Positions 9,063-17,683 of a stretch of DNA of 64,000 nt are shown in pieces (the stretch's first letter is position 1; the number at the start of each line of letters is the position of its first letter). This DNA is from Sneathiella sp. HT1-7. Lineage in GTDB: Bacteria > Pseudomonadota > Alphaproteobacteria > Sneathiellales > Sneathiellaceae. Position numbers and translations under genes: made by a program. The stretch lies in assembly GCF_020731145.1 (NCBI RefSeq), contig NZ_JAJFZN010000003.1, forward strand, positions 620,001 through 684,000, given 5' to 3'. The notes beneath the pieces are model-generated. The model did no database searches and was not told the DNA's origin. It saw nothing but the letters and a program-made list of their open reading frames with translations.

Positions 9063-9094
9063 AAAAAAACGGGCCGATGGTAAGCCGGCCCGTT
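9063..9094 (-). terminator. Rho-independent terminator of the TPR-SPOR gene
   Basis: AACGGGCCG (9068-9076) pairs perfectly with CGGCCCGTT (9086-9094) around a 9-base loop. Read on the minus strand, the 9-bp GC-rich stem is followed at once by a run of seven T. It lies 22 bases after the stop codon of the minus-strand gene. Confidence 0.85.
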
Positions 9095-9115
9095 CGTCGT
9101 TGATCTGACTATCTT

Positions 9116-10972
9116 TTAGAGAGCGCCACTAAAGCCTTCTCCGAATTCGGCTGTCAGGTTCGGCTCCGTTGGCGTCCTCGGTTTGTTTGCATCCTTGCTA
9201 TCCACCATCCGCTGGTTCGGGGCGAGGGAGGGCGTGCTGTCTTTCTTGGCAGGTACTTTGGCTTCTGTGGGCATAAAGCAATCAAACTTGCGATCCCGAA
9301 GACTGCCGCAAAGTTGCATTGTCCGCATCTTGTCAGTAAAGCCGCCAATTTTCAGACGGTAAAACATGCCGCCCTTTTCTTCACCTAGGTCAATCTCTTG
9401 AATAACAGGATCGACGTCACTGAGCAGATCGACATTCTGGGTCTGCACAATCCTCCAGCCTTTTTCTGCGTCGGACTTTTCTTTGTAAGATCCGATCTGC
9501 AGGAAGTAGCTGCCACCATCAGGTTTATAGGCACGAACTTCACTATTTAGGGGCATGTCTCCCGGCACCAGACCTACTTTAGTAACGGCCAGAGCTTTGT
9601 CTTCGGTAGCTTTGGTAAGGACAGCCTCGCTTTTCTTGGGTGAAGCCGGAATTGCTTTTTTGTCCAGCGTCCATTCACGTGCCGGGGCAGGGGTTTCTGC
9701 CTTTGCCATGGTCACGGGTTTTTCAACCGGTGCGATTTCTTTCTTTACAAAAGTGACAGGCTTTTCCTTCGCCTTTTCAGGTTTTTTCATTGCCGTGACA
9801 GTCGGCTTTTCAATCGGCTTCGGAGCCTCTTTCTTGGCTACAACAACCGGAGCAATATCCTTTACCGGAGCCTCTTTTGACATTGGCGGTTCGGATTTTG
9901 CCATCATCATTAGAGCATTTGATTCCGGGACAAGACTTTTCGGTTGCGTCTTGAAAGGAGATGTTTTCTTGCCCTTGGTAGCGTCCGTGCCGAGCGTTTC
10001 TTCATCCAGGCGGGAAACTAATATATCTGGATTTTCCGGCAGGCGTGGCATGTTGCCTTTCGCCCGCTCTTCGGCGGCGACTGTAACATGCGAGGCTTTC
10101 ATCTTTTTGATTTGATCATCAAGAGAGGCAACCTGTTCGTCCGCGTTGCTATTCAGCGCTTCAAAGTAAAGCGCATTGTTGCGGGCATCCTCTTCTGAGA
10201 GATCCATACGTGAATATTTCATCGCCTCACCGGATTTTCCGGCCAAGCCATAGGCAAGCGCTAAAGTCTGACGATGCTTAGCCGTTGCATTCGGGTTTTC
10301 CGTAACAACTTTCAGAATTGCAATTGCCTGCTCAGTCTTGCCAGAGAGGGCGAGAGATAGTGCCAGATTACTCTTGTGATTGAGGTTATTTGGATCTGCC
10401 TTGACGGCGCGCTGATAATAGCTTTGTGCCTGCTCATGATCGCCAGCCTTGTCGAGAGCAACCGCGAGGCCGCCAAGTGATTTGCCATCATTGCTGTCAA
10501 TTTCGAGGGCATTCGTAAAGGACTGAGAGGCGAGATAGGGCTTTTCCATCTGCAGATGGCTGAAGCCGATGCCGTGATGTGCTGCGAGATTGCTTGCATC
10601 GAAGGCAAGAATGCGCTGATAAACGGTAATGGCCTCATGCGGCCGACCCGTTTTACGCAGTATTTCGCTGATTTTGAGATAAGGCGCGGGATCTGTTGGT
10701 CGCTGTTTGGCAGCGGTGGCATAAATTCCGAGTGCCGTGGTAGCGTCATTCTTCTGCCACGCCCGCTCTGCAACCCGCAACATTGCCTCATAAGACATCG
10801 CCTTTGATGTGGTGGCATCGCTGGAGGTGGTTTTTGTAATAGCAGGCGGAGCTCCAGCCGGATCGGCAGAAGCAGATTGATCCGAAATAGTGTTACAACC
10901 CGCGGCAACCAAGCCAGTCGTAGCGAGAAGTACAGTCCGGAAACGAGCGGCAAGACGTATATTTTGCGGCAC
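9116..10972 (-). CDS. TPR-repeat lipoprotein with C-terminal SPOR domain (TadD-like)
   Basis: 618 residues. The signal peptide ends in a lipobox (VAAGC, Cys 26). Residues about 60-260 are tandem TPR repeats (EAITVYQRILAFDASNLAAH; QSYYQRAVKADPNNLNHKSN), the fold found in TadD pilus lipoproteins. A Lys/Pro/Val-rich linker of about 130 residues follows (APKPIEKPTVTAMKKP), then a SPOR domain near residues 480-565 (GGSYFLQIGSYKEKSDAEKG; GMFYRLKIGGFTDK). SPOR domains bind denuded peptidoglycan. The protein is therefore probably anchored in the outer membrane and reaches through the periplasm to septal or otherwise remodelled wall. The start is a GTG with AGAGAGG upstream. It is placed next to the tad operon but transcribed toward it. 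A TadD role is inferred from domain and place; the SPOR addition is unusual. Confidence 0.78.
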   Translation of the reverse strand: MPQNIRLAARFRTVLLATTGLVAAGCNTISDQSASADPAGAPPAITKTTSSDATTSKAMSYEAMLRVAERAWQKNDATTALGIYATAAKQRPTDPAPYLKISEILRKTGRPHEAITVYQRILAFDASNLAAHHGIGFSHLQMEKPYLASQSFTNALEIDSNDGKSLGGLAVALDKAGDHEQAQSYYQRAVKADPNNLNHKSNLALSLALSGKTEQAIAILKVVTENPNATAKHRQTLALAYGLAGKSGEAMKYSRMDLSEEDARNNALYFEALNSNADEQVASLDDQIKKMKASHVTVAAEERAKGNMPRLPENPDILVSRLDEETLGTDATKGKKTSPFKTQPKSLVPESNALMMMAKSEPPMSKEAPVKDIAPVVVAKKEAPKPIEKPTVTAMKKPEKAKEKPVTFVKKEIAPVEKPVTMAKAETPAPAREWTLDKKAIPASPKKSEAVLTKATEDKALAVTKVGLVPGDMPLNSEVRAYKPDGGSYFLQIGSYKEKSDAEKGWRIVQTQNVDLLSDVDPVIQEIDLGEEKGGMFYRLKIGGFTDKMRTMQLCGSLRDRKFDCFMPTEAKVPAKKDSTPSLAPNQRMVDSKDANKPRTPTEPNLTAEFGEGFSGAL

Positions 10973-11128
10973 AGCTAGGCCTCTCTTTTAAAATATAAAC
11001 CAAATCTATGCTACAGCCTACGACCATCTTCCTTAAAAACGGTTAATGGTTAGGGAAAATTGTTGTAAAATTTGTGGGACGGCCTTGAGGGTAATTTTCA
11101 GGATTTTCGCATTTTCTACCGAGTTCGA

Positions 11129-11494
11129 TTATAAGCGCCGCCGCTTAATGGGTGCCGTCTGCGCCGCCGGGGTAGCTGAAGCAACATGTCGACTGACATC
11201 GACAGGTTGCTGCTGGGTTACGCTGACCGGGGCGCGATAGGCGGGGGTGGAATTTGCCGCCCGAGGTTGCGACGGATCGACGAAGCGATCGAACATACCG
11301 GAGCGGATTTGCTCTGGCAGCACGCTAAATAGAGAAACCGTGTTATCGAGGCCAATCCCGTTGACGAAATTGGCGATGGCGATGGTGAGTAATCCGGTGC
11401 GGACCGTACTGGCGTCTATGCCCTGCTGGTTGCAACGGGCCAAAGCGTCTGAAAATTCCTTTGCGACGATATTGTTCATGTTTTCCCTGTTCAT
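11129..11494 (-). CDS. Conserved hypothetical small protein, function unknown
   Basis: 121 residues, not recognised. The first 75 residues look like a compact helical domain (VAKEFSDALARCNQQGIDAS; LLTIAIANFVNGIGLDNTV) ending in LPEQIRSGMFDRF. The remainder is a disordered, Gln/Pro/Ala-rich tail that ends in KRRRL. No signal peptide or membrane segment is seen, so it is probably cytosolic. AGGAG lies 7 bases before the ATG, which supports translation. It is 156 bases upstream of the TPR-SPOR gene on the same strand and could share its transcript. An overlapping plus-strand frame (11247-11507) lacks these signs. Confidence 0.6.
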   Translation of the reverse strand: MNRENMNNIVAKEFSDALARCNQQGIDASTVRTGLLTIAIANFVNGIGLDNTVSLFSVLPEQIRSGMFDRFVDPSQPRAANSTPAYRAPVSVTQQQPVDVSRHVASATPAAQTAPIKRRRL

Positions 11495-11688
11495 GCTGTA
11501 CTCCTGATGACGGGCCGCGCGTAGAAGCGATGCCGTTTGACATGTACAGATGACGTCTCGCGGGGGCCTTTGTGACAGGGGATGAGAAAAAATATCGAAA
11601 TTAGGGTGTTCCGTGCTTTTTCCCTATAATAGGCATAGAAGCAAAGCGCCTGTAATGTGGGAAATGCGGCGCGCGCAAGGAGATTGGA

Positions 11689-12435
11689 ATGCCAGCGGAG
11701 TTTGAAGCATTTGCCGAGTTGATTGAGAACAGCCAATCAATTGTCATTTTTACCGGGGCAGGGATCAGCACTGAATCCGGTATCCCTGATTTCCGGAGTC
11801 CCGGCGGGCTCTGGGAAAAGAACCGGCCGATTGAATTTTCCGAATTCCTTGGATCGGAAGAGGCACGGCGCGAGAGCTGGCGGCGCAAGTTCGCGATGGA
11901 ATCTGTTCTGTCAAAAGCCAAGCCAAATAAAGGACATATGGCAATTTCCTCCCTTTATGATCAAGGAAAAATCGGTGCGGTGATCACGCAGAATATTGAT
12001 GGCTTGCATCAAGCATCCGGCATTCGTGATGAGGATGTGATTGAAGTGCATGGAAATACGACCTATGCGAAATGTCTCGATTGCGGAACGCGGATGGAAC
12101 TTTCAGAGGTGCAGGAAATTTTCTCACTCAATGAAACCCTGCCAATATGTGAAAAATGTGGCGGGATCGTCAAAACCGCGACAATTTCCTTCGGTCAGGC
12201 CATGCCGGTTGAGGAAATGCGCCGGGCCTCTGCTGCGGCTCTGACCTGCGATTTATTGTTGGCCATCGGCTCTTCCCTCGTTGTTTATCCCGCGGCGGAG
12301 ATACCGTTGATGGCAAAGCAGGGCGGGGCGGAACTGGTGATCCTCAACCGCGAGCCGACACCGCTGGACAGTCACGCGGATATAGTGCTCAACCGGGAAA
12401 TCGGGGAAACGCTCGCCGCTGTCACAAAATTGTAA
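11689..12435 (+). CDS. NAD-dependent protein deacylase, Sir2/CobB family
   Basis: 248 residues, full length for a bacterial sirtuin. The NAD-binding start FTGAGISTESGIPDFRSPGG is present, followed by TQNIDGLHQASG, the catalytic His in EVHGNTTYAKC, a zinc site made of two CxxC pairs (CLDCG and CEKCG), and the closing NAD contacts (AIGSSLVVYPAA; LVILNREPTPLD). Sirtuins remove acyl groups from lysine with NAD as co-substrate, for example from acetyl-CoA synthetase; the true substrate is not shown here. An AAGGAG ribosome site sits 8 bases upstream of the ATG. It stands alone between the minus-strand small gene and phoR. Confidence 0.93.
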   Translation: MPAEFEAFAELIENSQSIVIFTGAGISTESGIPDFRSPGGLWEKNRPIEFSEFLGSEEARRESWRRKFAMESVLSKAKPNKGHMAISSLYDQGKIGAVITQNIDGLHQASGIRDEDVIEVHGNTTYAKCLDCGTRMELSEVQEIFSLNETLPICEKCGGIVKTATISFGQAMPVEEMRRASAAALTCDLLLAIGSSLVVYPAAEIPLMAKQGGAELVILNREPTPLDSHADIVLNREIGETLAAVTKL

Positions 12436-12501
12436 AATAACACTCTCATAAGAAACATTGAAATTTCCCCTGATCTGGGTACCGCGTAATGAGAATAGAG
12501 A

Positions 12502-13878
12502 ATGTATAATAGTAGTAGTTACTTATGGAAAATGTTGGTGTTTGTTTTCGCCATGGCTGCGCCCGTTTCCATCGTCACATTCTTTTTATATTCGGGCGAA
12601 GACTTTGTAATAGAAGAATATTTATTGATTCTTGCCGCTGCGGTATTACCCGCCTTGATTCTCTATACCCGGTTGGTTCGCGAAATGCAGGCGGTGGCCT
12701 TCCGCATGGAACGGGCGGCAATTATGTCCCCGTTGGAGGGGGATGACAAGGCGGGCCTGCGAACCGGCTTGCTTCCTCTGGATAATTTGCTGCTGACCAT
12801 GCAGCAATACCGCCGAGTTCTGCAACATATGCTGCAAGAAGCGCAATCGCGCCAGGATGAGGCGTCGCTCTTGTTCGACATGCTGCCCGACCCGGTGTTG
12901 GTGCTCGGCAACCGGCGGAGTATCCGTCGTTCCAATGCGGCGGCGAATAAATTCTTCAACGTCACCGAGATGCAAGGGGATCTCACCCGATTCCTGCGCC
13001 ATCCGGCCCTGCTGAAGGCTGTCGATGCGGCCTATGCGGGTAAGGACCCGGATACACGGATTGAATTTACCATCTCCGATGTCGTACCCCGGTATGTCGC
13101 GGCCTATATTGTCAACCTGAGAGACGAGAGCAGCGAGGGGCTTCGCCTCATTGTCACGCTGTATGACCTGACGGAGTCGCGCCGCATGCAGCAGATGCGC
13201 GTTGATTTTGTCGCCAACGCCAGCCATGAACTCAGAACCCCGCTTGCGATCCTGATCGGGGCGCTTGAAACGCTTATCGGGCCTGCGCGGAACGATCTGG
13301 AGGCGCATCAGAGGTTCTTCTCCATGATGCAGGCGCAGTCTCTCCGCATGTCGCAGCTGATTGACGATCTTTTATCGTTGTCACATATCGAGATCAATGA
13401 GCATAGTCGCCCCTCCGATCGGGTGGATATTGGTAAGGTATTACAAGGTGTTAATAGCCTGCTCAAGGCGAAATCGGTCGAAATGGGTAAATCAATTGCC
13501 GTGCAGATGCCGGAGAATGATGTGTTTGTCACCGGTGATTTTGATCAGTTGACACAGGTTTTCACCAATCTCATCGATAATGCCTTGAAATACAGCTTTG
13601 AGGAAAGCGAAATTCGCATAGAGGTGACAGTAACGGGCCGTGAAGCGCGCATCACCGTCATTGATACAGGGGAGGGTATCCCCGAAGAGCATTTATCCCG
13701 ATTAACCGAGAGATTTTATCGAGTTGACAGTGACCGCAGCCGGAAACTTGGCGGAACGGGATTGGGCCTCGCAATTGTTAAACATATTGTGAGTCGCCAT
13801 CGCGGACATCTCGAGATTGAATCCGTGGTCGGTGAAGGCTCGAAATTCGCCGTAAGAATACCGATTTATACCTCCTGA
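12502..13878 (+). CDS. phoR: Phosphate regulon sensor histidine kinase PhoR
   Basis: 458 residues. Two N-terminal membrane helices (about 10-30 and 39-57) are followed by a HAMP-like linker, a PAS domain (about 112-215, LLFDMLPDPVLVLGNRRS), the dimerisation domain with phospho-acceptor His242 in FVANASHELRTPLA, and a HATPase domain (N box QVFTNLIDNALKYS, G1 DTGEGIP, G2 GGTGLGLAIVKHI). The short periplasmic loop and PAS are typical of PhoR, which senses phosphate through PstSCAB-PhoU rather than by binding ligand outside. Its position just upstream of pstS with phoB at the far end supports the name. It has no Pho box of its own that I could find. Confidence 0.93.
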   Translation: MYNSSSYLWKMLVFVFAMAAPVSIVTFFLYSGEDFVIEEYLLILAAAVLPALILYTRLVREMQAVAFRMERAAIMSPLEGDDKAGLRTGLLPLDNLLLTMQQYRRVLQHMLQEAQSRQDEASLLFDMLPDPVLVLGNRRSIRRSNAAANKFFNVTEMQGDLTRFLRHPALLKAVDAAYAGKDPDTRIEFTISDVVPRYVAAYIVNLRDESSEGLRLIVTLYDLTESRRMQQMRVDFVANASHELRTPLAILIGALETLIGPARNDLEAHQRFFSMMQAQSLRMSQLIDDLLSLSHIEINEHSRPSDRVDIGKVLQGVNSLLKAKSVEMGKSIAVQMPENDVFVTGDFDQLTQVFTNLIDNALKYSFEESEIRIEVTVTGREARITVIDTGEGIPEEHLSRLTERFYRVDSDRSRKLGGTGLGLAIVKHIVSRHRGHLEIESVVGEGSKFAVRIPIYTS

Positions 13879-13903
13879 CCCGCAGAAAACAGGGACTTGT
13901 CGC

Positions 13904-13943
13904 CTGTAACATTACTGTCATGAAACTGTAGTACTTCTGTCGC
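13904..13943 (+). promoter_or_regulatory. Pho-box array: four CTGTNNN repeats at 11-bp spacing upstream of pstS
   Basis: CTGTAAC (13904), CTGTCAT (13915), CTGTAGT (13926) and CTGTCGC (13937) are direct repeats spaced exactly 11 bp. The middle pair reads CTGTCATGAAACTGTAGT, close to the classical PhoB box of two 7-base repeats with a 4-base AT-rich spacer. Four repeats allow binding of two or more PhoB dimers in tandem. The array ends 67 bases before the pstS start, which fits an activator replacing the -35 element. Confidence 0.9.
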
Positions 13944-14010
13944 GAATGAAGAGCATTGTCCCGTCCAACGACAGATAATGCTGTCGTATGCAATTAACGG
14001 AGAATGAAAC

Positions 14011-15051
14011 GTGCTAAACAAAACTCTCGGTCTGGCAATCGCCGCAACGGTCGCTACTGTTGCCCTTTCCGGACAAGCTATGGCTCGCGATCAGATCAGG
14101 ATCGTCGGCTCTTCAACTGTTTTCCCATTTTCAACAGCAGTTGCCGAAGCATTCGGCAGCACTGGCAACTTTAAAACGCCAGTTGTTGAAAGCACCGGTT
14201 CTGGCGGTGGTTTGAAGCTTTTCTGCGCAGGCGCAGATTTGAACACACCTGATATAACGAACGCGTCACGTCGTATCAAAAAGTCAGAAGTTGAAACTTG
14301 TGCGAAAAACGGCGTTACCGATATCACCGAAGTTAAAGTTGGTTATGACGGTATCGTTCTTGCGAATTCCAAAGCGGTTGCGCCGTTTAACCTGACGAAA
14401 AAACAGATTTTTTCAGCTCTCGCTAAACAGGTTCCGATCGACGGAAAGCTGGTTGATAACCCATACAAGACCTGGAAAGACGTTGATCCGTCTCTTCCGG
14501 ATACAAAAATCGAAGTTCTCGGCCCACCACCGACCAGCGGAACACGCGATGCGTTTGTTGAGTTGGCCATGGAAGGCGGCGCAAAAGGTTTTGACATGCT
14601 GAAAGACCTGAGAAAATCAGACAAGAAAGCATTCAAGGCGGTTGCCCATTCAGTTCGTGAAGACGGTGCCTATATCGAAGCTGGCGAGAACGACAACCTG
14701 ATTGTTCAAAAACTCGAAGCAAACAAAGACGCTGTCGGCATCTTCGGTTTCAGTTTCCTTGACCAGAACTCTGACAAGCTTCAGGGCGCGACAGTTGGCG
14801 GTGTTGAACCGACTTTTGAAAATATTGCTGATGGTCAGTATGGTATTTCTCGCTCACTCTTCTTCTATGTGAAGGATGCGCATGTTGGTGAAGTGACCGG
14901 CATCAAGGAATTCATTGCAGAATTCACCAGCGAAAAAGCATTCGGTGAATATGGTTACCTGACAGAGAAGGGCCTGATCCCACTTTCCGAAGCTGAACGT
15001 GCAGAAGTACGTAAAGAAGCTCTCGCTCTGGCTCCTTTGAAACTTATGTAA
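14011..15051 (+). CDS. pstS: Phosphate ABC transporter periplasmic binding protein PstS
   Basis: 346 residues starting at GTG with GGAG 10 bases upstream. A cleavable signal peptide (ALSGQAMA before RDQ) is followed by the PstS fold: IVGSSTVFPFSTAVAEAF, the phosphate-contact region STGSGGGLKLFCAG and TSGTRDAFVELA. It captures inorganic phosphate in the periplasm for PstCA. The sequence belongs to the PstS branch with a long central Lys-rich part rather than to the short E. coli type. It is the first gene after the Pho-box array, so its transcription should rise on phosphate starvation. It is followed by a hairpin that probably makes it more abundant than the rest of the operon. Confidence 0.95.
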   Translation: MLNKTLGLAIAATVATVALSGQAMARDQIRIVGSSTVFPFSTAVAEAFGSTGNFKTPVVESTGSGGGLKLFCAGADLNTPDITNASRRIKKSEVETCAKNGVTDITEVKVGYDGIVLANSKAVAPFNLTKKQIFSALAKQVPIDGKLVDNPYKTWKDVDPSLPDTKIEVLGPPPTSGTRDAFVELAMEGGAKGFDMLKDLRKSDKKAFKAVAHSVREDGAYIEAGENDNLIVQKLEANKDAVGIFGFSFLDQNSDKLQGATVGGVEPTFENIADGQYGISRSLFFYVKDAHVGEVTGIKEFIAEFTSEKAFGEYGYLTEKGLIPLSEAERAEVRKEALALAPLKLM

Positions 15052-15062
15052 TCCTGATTGAA

Positions 15063-15097
15063 AGGGGCGGGTGACATATGTCGCTCGCCTCTTTTTT
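15063..15097 (+). terminator. Hairpin with T-run between pstS and pstC (partial terminator)
   Basis: GGGGCGGGTGAC (from 15064) can pair with GTCGCTCGCCTC (to 15091) around a small ATAT loop, using some G-U pairs, and is followed by TTTTTT at 15092-15097. Since pstC follows on the same strand 40 bases later with no clear promoter of its own, this probably attenuates read-through so that the binding protein exceeds the permease. Confidence 0.75.
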
Positions 15098-15135
15098 CCA
15101 TTTTTGTGCCTTTTTACTAACAAAAAGAAACCGAT

Positions 15136-16377
15136 ATGAGCTTTTATCCTCTTTTAATCGTTCTTTTGCTGATGTCTGCGGTTGGATATTGGTTTGGTTC
15201 AAAAAAGGCGCTCAACACCGTCCGTAAATCCTCTAATTTTTTAACGCCGCGTCCGCATCAGTTCGGACTGTATGTTGTCATTTGGGCTCTTGTGCCGCCA
15301 GTTATTCTGGGAGGTATCTGGGCCATACTTCAGGTGACGCCAATCCAGATGGACACAGGCGCTATGCGACAGATAGACCGGGTTGTTTTTCCGGTCATTC
15401 TTCTGCTGGCAGCCGGGGCAGGGCTTTATTTCTCAATTTTAAGAATTAATCCGGATCTTCGGGTCCGCAAGACGATTGAGGGTCTGATCTATGTGATCCT
15501 GATCTTAGCCTCGATTATTTCCATTCTGACGACACTTGGTATTGTTCTTTCGCTCCTGTTCGAAACGATCCAGTTTTTCGGCAAGGTGCCGATGAGTGAG
15601 TTCTTCTTCGGCCTCACCTGGAGCCCGCAGACAGCCCTTCGCACCGATCAGGTGGGATCAAGCGGGGCATTTGGATCAATTCCATTGTTCACGGGTACGC
15701 TGCTCATTACCTTTATCGCTATGTGTGTTGCGGTTCCGCTTGGGTTATTGAGCGCGGTTTATATGACGGAATATGCGTCCAGCCGGTTCCGTTCGGTGGT
15801 TAAGCCGATGCTGGAAATTCTGGCGGGTATCCCGACGGTGGTTTATGGATTCTTTGCCGCCTTGACGGTTGGCGTCTTCTTCCGCGACCTTGGGGATTCT
15901 CTCGGGATTGATGTTGTTTCTGAAAGCGCGCTTGCCGCCGGTGTGGTTATGGGGATGATGATTATCCCGTTCGTCTCGTCTTTGAGTGACGACATCATTA
16001 TGGCCGTGCCTCAGTCTTTACGCGATGGGTCCTACGGTCTTGGCGCGACAAAATCAGAGACTGTTCGCAAAGTGATCCTGCCTGCGGCCCTGCCGGGCAT
16101 AGTCGGCGCGGTTCTACTGGCTGTCAGTCGCGCAATTGGTGAAACCATGATTGTGGTTATGGCTGCTGGCTTTGCCGCCAACCTGACAGCCAATCCGCTG
16201 GAAGCCGTGACAACGGTTACCGTGCAGATTGTTGGCTTGCTCGTTGGAGACCAGGAATTTGACAGCGCCAAAACTCTGGCCGCCTTTGCTCTGGCCCTGG
16301 TGCTCTTCATTGTTACCTTATGCCTGAACGTGATCGCCTTGATCGTGGTTCGCAAATATCGGGAAAAATATGACTGA
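15136..16377 (+). CDS. pstC: Phosphate ABC transporter permease PstC
   Basis: 413 residues, longer than E. coli PstC because of an N-terminal membrane region (first 140 residues with about three helices) ahead of the canonical permease. The core has the binding-protein-dependent transport domain with the coupling helix at SLRDGSYGLGATKSETVRKV and ILPAALPGIVGAVLLAVSRA, followed by IGETMIVVMAAG. It forms the inner-membrane channel with PstA. The stop codon lies inside pstA: the genes overlap by 8 bases, so they are translationally coupled. Confidence 0.94.
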   Translation: MSFYPLLIVLLLMSAVGYWFGSKKALNTVRKSSNFLTPRPHQFGLYVVIWALVPPVILGGIWAILQVTPIQMDTGAMRQIDRVVFPVILLLAAGAGLYFSILRINPDLRVRKTIEGLIYVILILASIISILTTLGIVLSLLFETIQFFGKVPMSEFFFGLTWSPQTALRTDQVGSSGAFGSIPLFTGTLLITFIAMCVAVPLGLLSAVYMTEYASSRFRSVVKPMLEILAGIPTVVYGFFAALTVGVFFRDLGDSLGIDVVSESALAAGVVMGMMIIPFVSSLSDDIIMAVPQSLRDGSYGLGATKSETVRKVILPAALPGIVGAVLLAVSRAIGETMIVVMAAGFAANLTANPLEAVTTVTVQIVGLLVGDQEFDSAKTLAAFALALVLFIVTLCLNVIALIVVRKYREKYD

Positions 16378-17677
16378 TCAAGCTCAAAAAGAGGGCGGCA
16401 ACGCCTGGCAATCAGAGGCGTTTCTCAAGAACCTGAAGAAGCGTAAACGGTCAGAGCGCCGGTTCCGTCTGACCGGGCTGCTGGCGATCCTCACGGCGCT
16501 TACATTGCTGGCGATCCTGTTGTTCAGCATTGTCAGCAAGGGGTATACCGCCTTCGTACAGACTTTTGTCACGTTGGACATTACCTTCGCTGAGGAGGTG
16601 ATCGATCCGAATGGAACGCTGGACCCGGCGGAGCTTCGCTCGGCTAATTATAACAAACTGGTGCAGAATGCCCTGCGCGAAAAATTCCCTGATGTGAAAG
16701 GTCGACGCGACTTGAGACGGTTGTTTGGTCTCGTCAGCGGAGATGCGAATACGAAGCTACGTAAAATGGTCGAGAATGACCCGGAACTGATCGGTAAGAC
16801 GATCCCTGTCTCTCTCCTTGCCGGGGATGATGTCGATATGGTCAAAAAGGGCTATATCGATCGTAATCTGGTGGAGGATGACCGCCGCGTAAAAGACAAG
16901 GAGCTTGCCTGGCTGGATGTGCTGGAAGCAGACGGTGACATTAAACTTCATTTCAATACGGGATTCTTCACCAATGGCGACAGTCGGGAGCCGGAAAAGG
17001 CGGGTATTGCGGGCGCCATGGTTGGCTCATTCTATACGCTCGTGATTACTATGGTAATTGCCTTTCCTATCGGTGTGATGACGGCGATCTATCTCGAAGA
17101 ATTCGCGGCCAAGAACAAGCTCACCGACCTGATTGAGGTGAATATCAACAATCTTGCGGCGGTTCCCTCGATCGTCTTTGGTCTTCTCGGGCTCGCGATC
17201 TTCCTGAATGTGGCACATATGCCCAGATCAGCGCCGGTCGTTGGTGGTTTGACGCTCGCGTTGATGACGTTGCCGACCATTATCATTGCTGCCCGTGCGG
17301 CTATCCGTGCCGTGCCCGACAGTATTCGTCAGGCGGCGCTTGGCCTCGGGGCCTCAAAACAACAAGCGGCGTTTCATCATATATTGCCACTTTCCATGCC
17401 GGGCATTCTGACGGGCACGATTATTGGCCTGTCACAGGCTCTCGGTGAAACGGCACCGCTCCTGATGATCGGAATGGTCGCCTTTATCGCCGATATTCCG
17501 GGCGGCTTTAACGATCCGGCAACGGTTATGCCGGTGCAGATTTTCCTCTGGGCAGACAGTCCGGAGCGGGCCTTTGTTGAAAAAACATCCGGCGCGATCA
17601 TGGTATTGCTCGGGTTCCTTATCTTAATGAACGCTTTTGCGATTTTCCTTCGCAAGAAGTTCGAACGTCGTTGGTAG
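16370..17677 (+). CDS. pstA: Phosphate ABC transporter permease PstA with N-terminal soluble insertion
   Basis: 435 residues. A short cytoplasmic start and one membrane helix (about 36-58) precede a periplasmic segment of roughly 150 residues (NYNKLVQNALREKFPDVKGR onward) that is absent from short PstA proteins and is common in alphaproteobacteria. The canonical permease follows, with MVGSFYTLVITMVIAFPIGV, the coupling helix (SIRQAALGLGASKQQAAFHH) and LSQALGETAPLLMIG. It pairs with PstC. The start overlaps pstC; pstB begins 6 bases after its stop. Confidence 0.94.
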   Translation: MTDQAQKEGGNAWQSEAFLKNLKKRKRSERRFRLTGLLAILTALTLLAILLFSIVSKGYTAFVQTFVTLDITFAEEVIDPNGTLDPAELRSANYNKLVQNALREKFPDVKGRRDLRRLFGLVSGDANTKLRKMVENDPELIGKTIPVSLLAGDDVDMVKKGYIDRNLVEDDRRVKDKELAWLDVLEADGDIKLHFNTGFFTNGDSREPEKAGIAGAMVGSFYTLVITMVIAFPIGVMTAIYLEEFAAKNKLTDLIEVNINNLAAVPSIVFGLLGLAIFLNVAHMPRSAPVVGGLTLALMTLPTIIIAARAAIRAVPDSIRQAALGLGASKQQAAFHHILPLSMPGILTGTIIGLSQALGETAPLLMIGMVAFIADIPGGFNDPATVMPVQIFLWADSPERAFVEKTSGAIMVLLGFLILMNAFAIFLRKKFERRW

Positions 17678-17683
17678 AAGGAA

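Larger units (their letters stand above)
8580..9115. other. 536-base intergenic region between tadC and the TPR-SPOR gene
   Basis: The first 140 bases after tadC show no clear terminator. Bases 8724-8948 hold a periodic array of CCATGG-like words, listed separately, and 9063-9094 hold an intrinsic terminator. A 116-codon open frame on the minus strand (8690-9040) covers the array, but its periodicity is 10-11 bases, not a multiple of three, so it is not treated as a gene. Confidence 0.7.
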
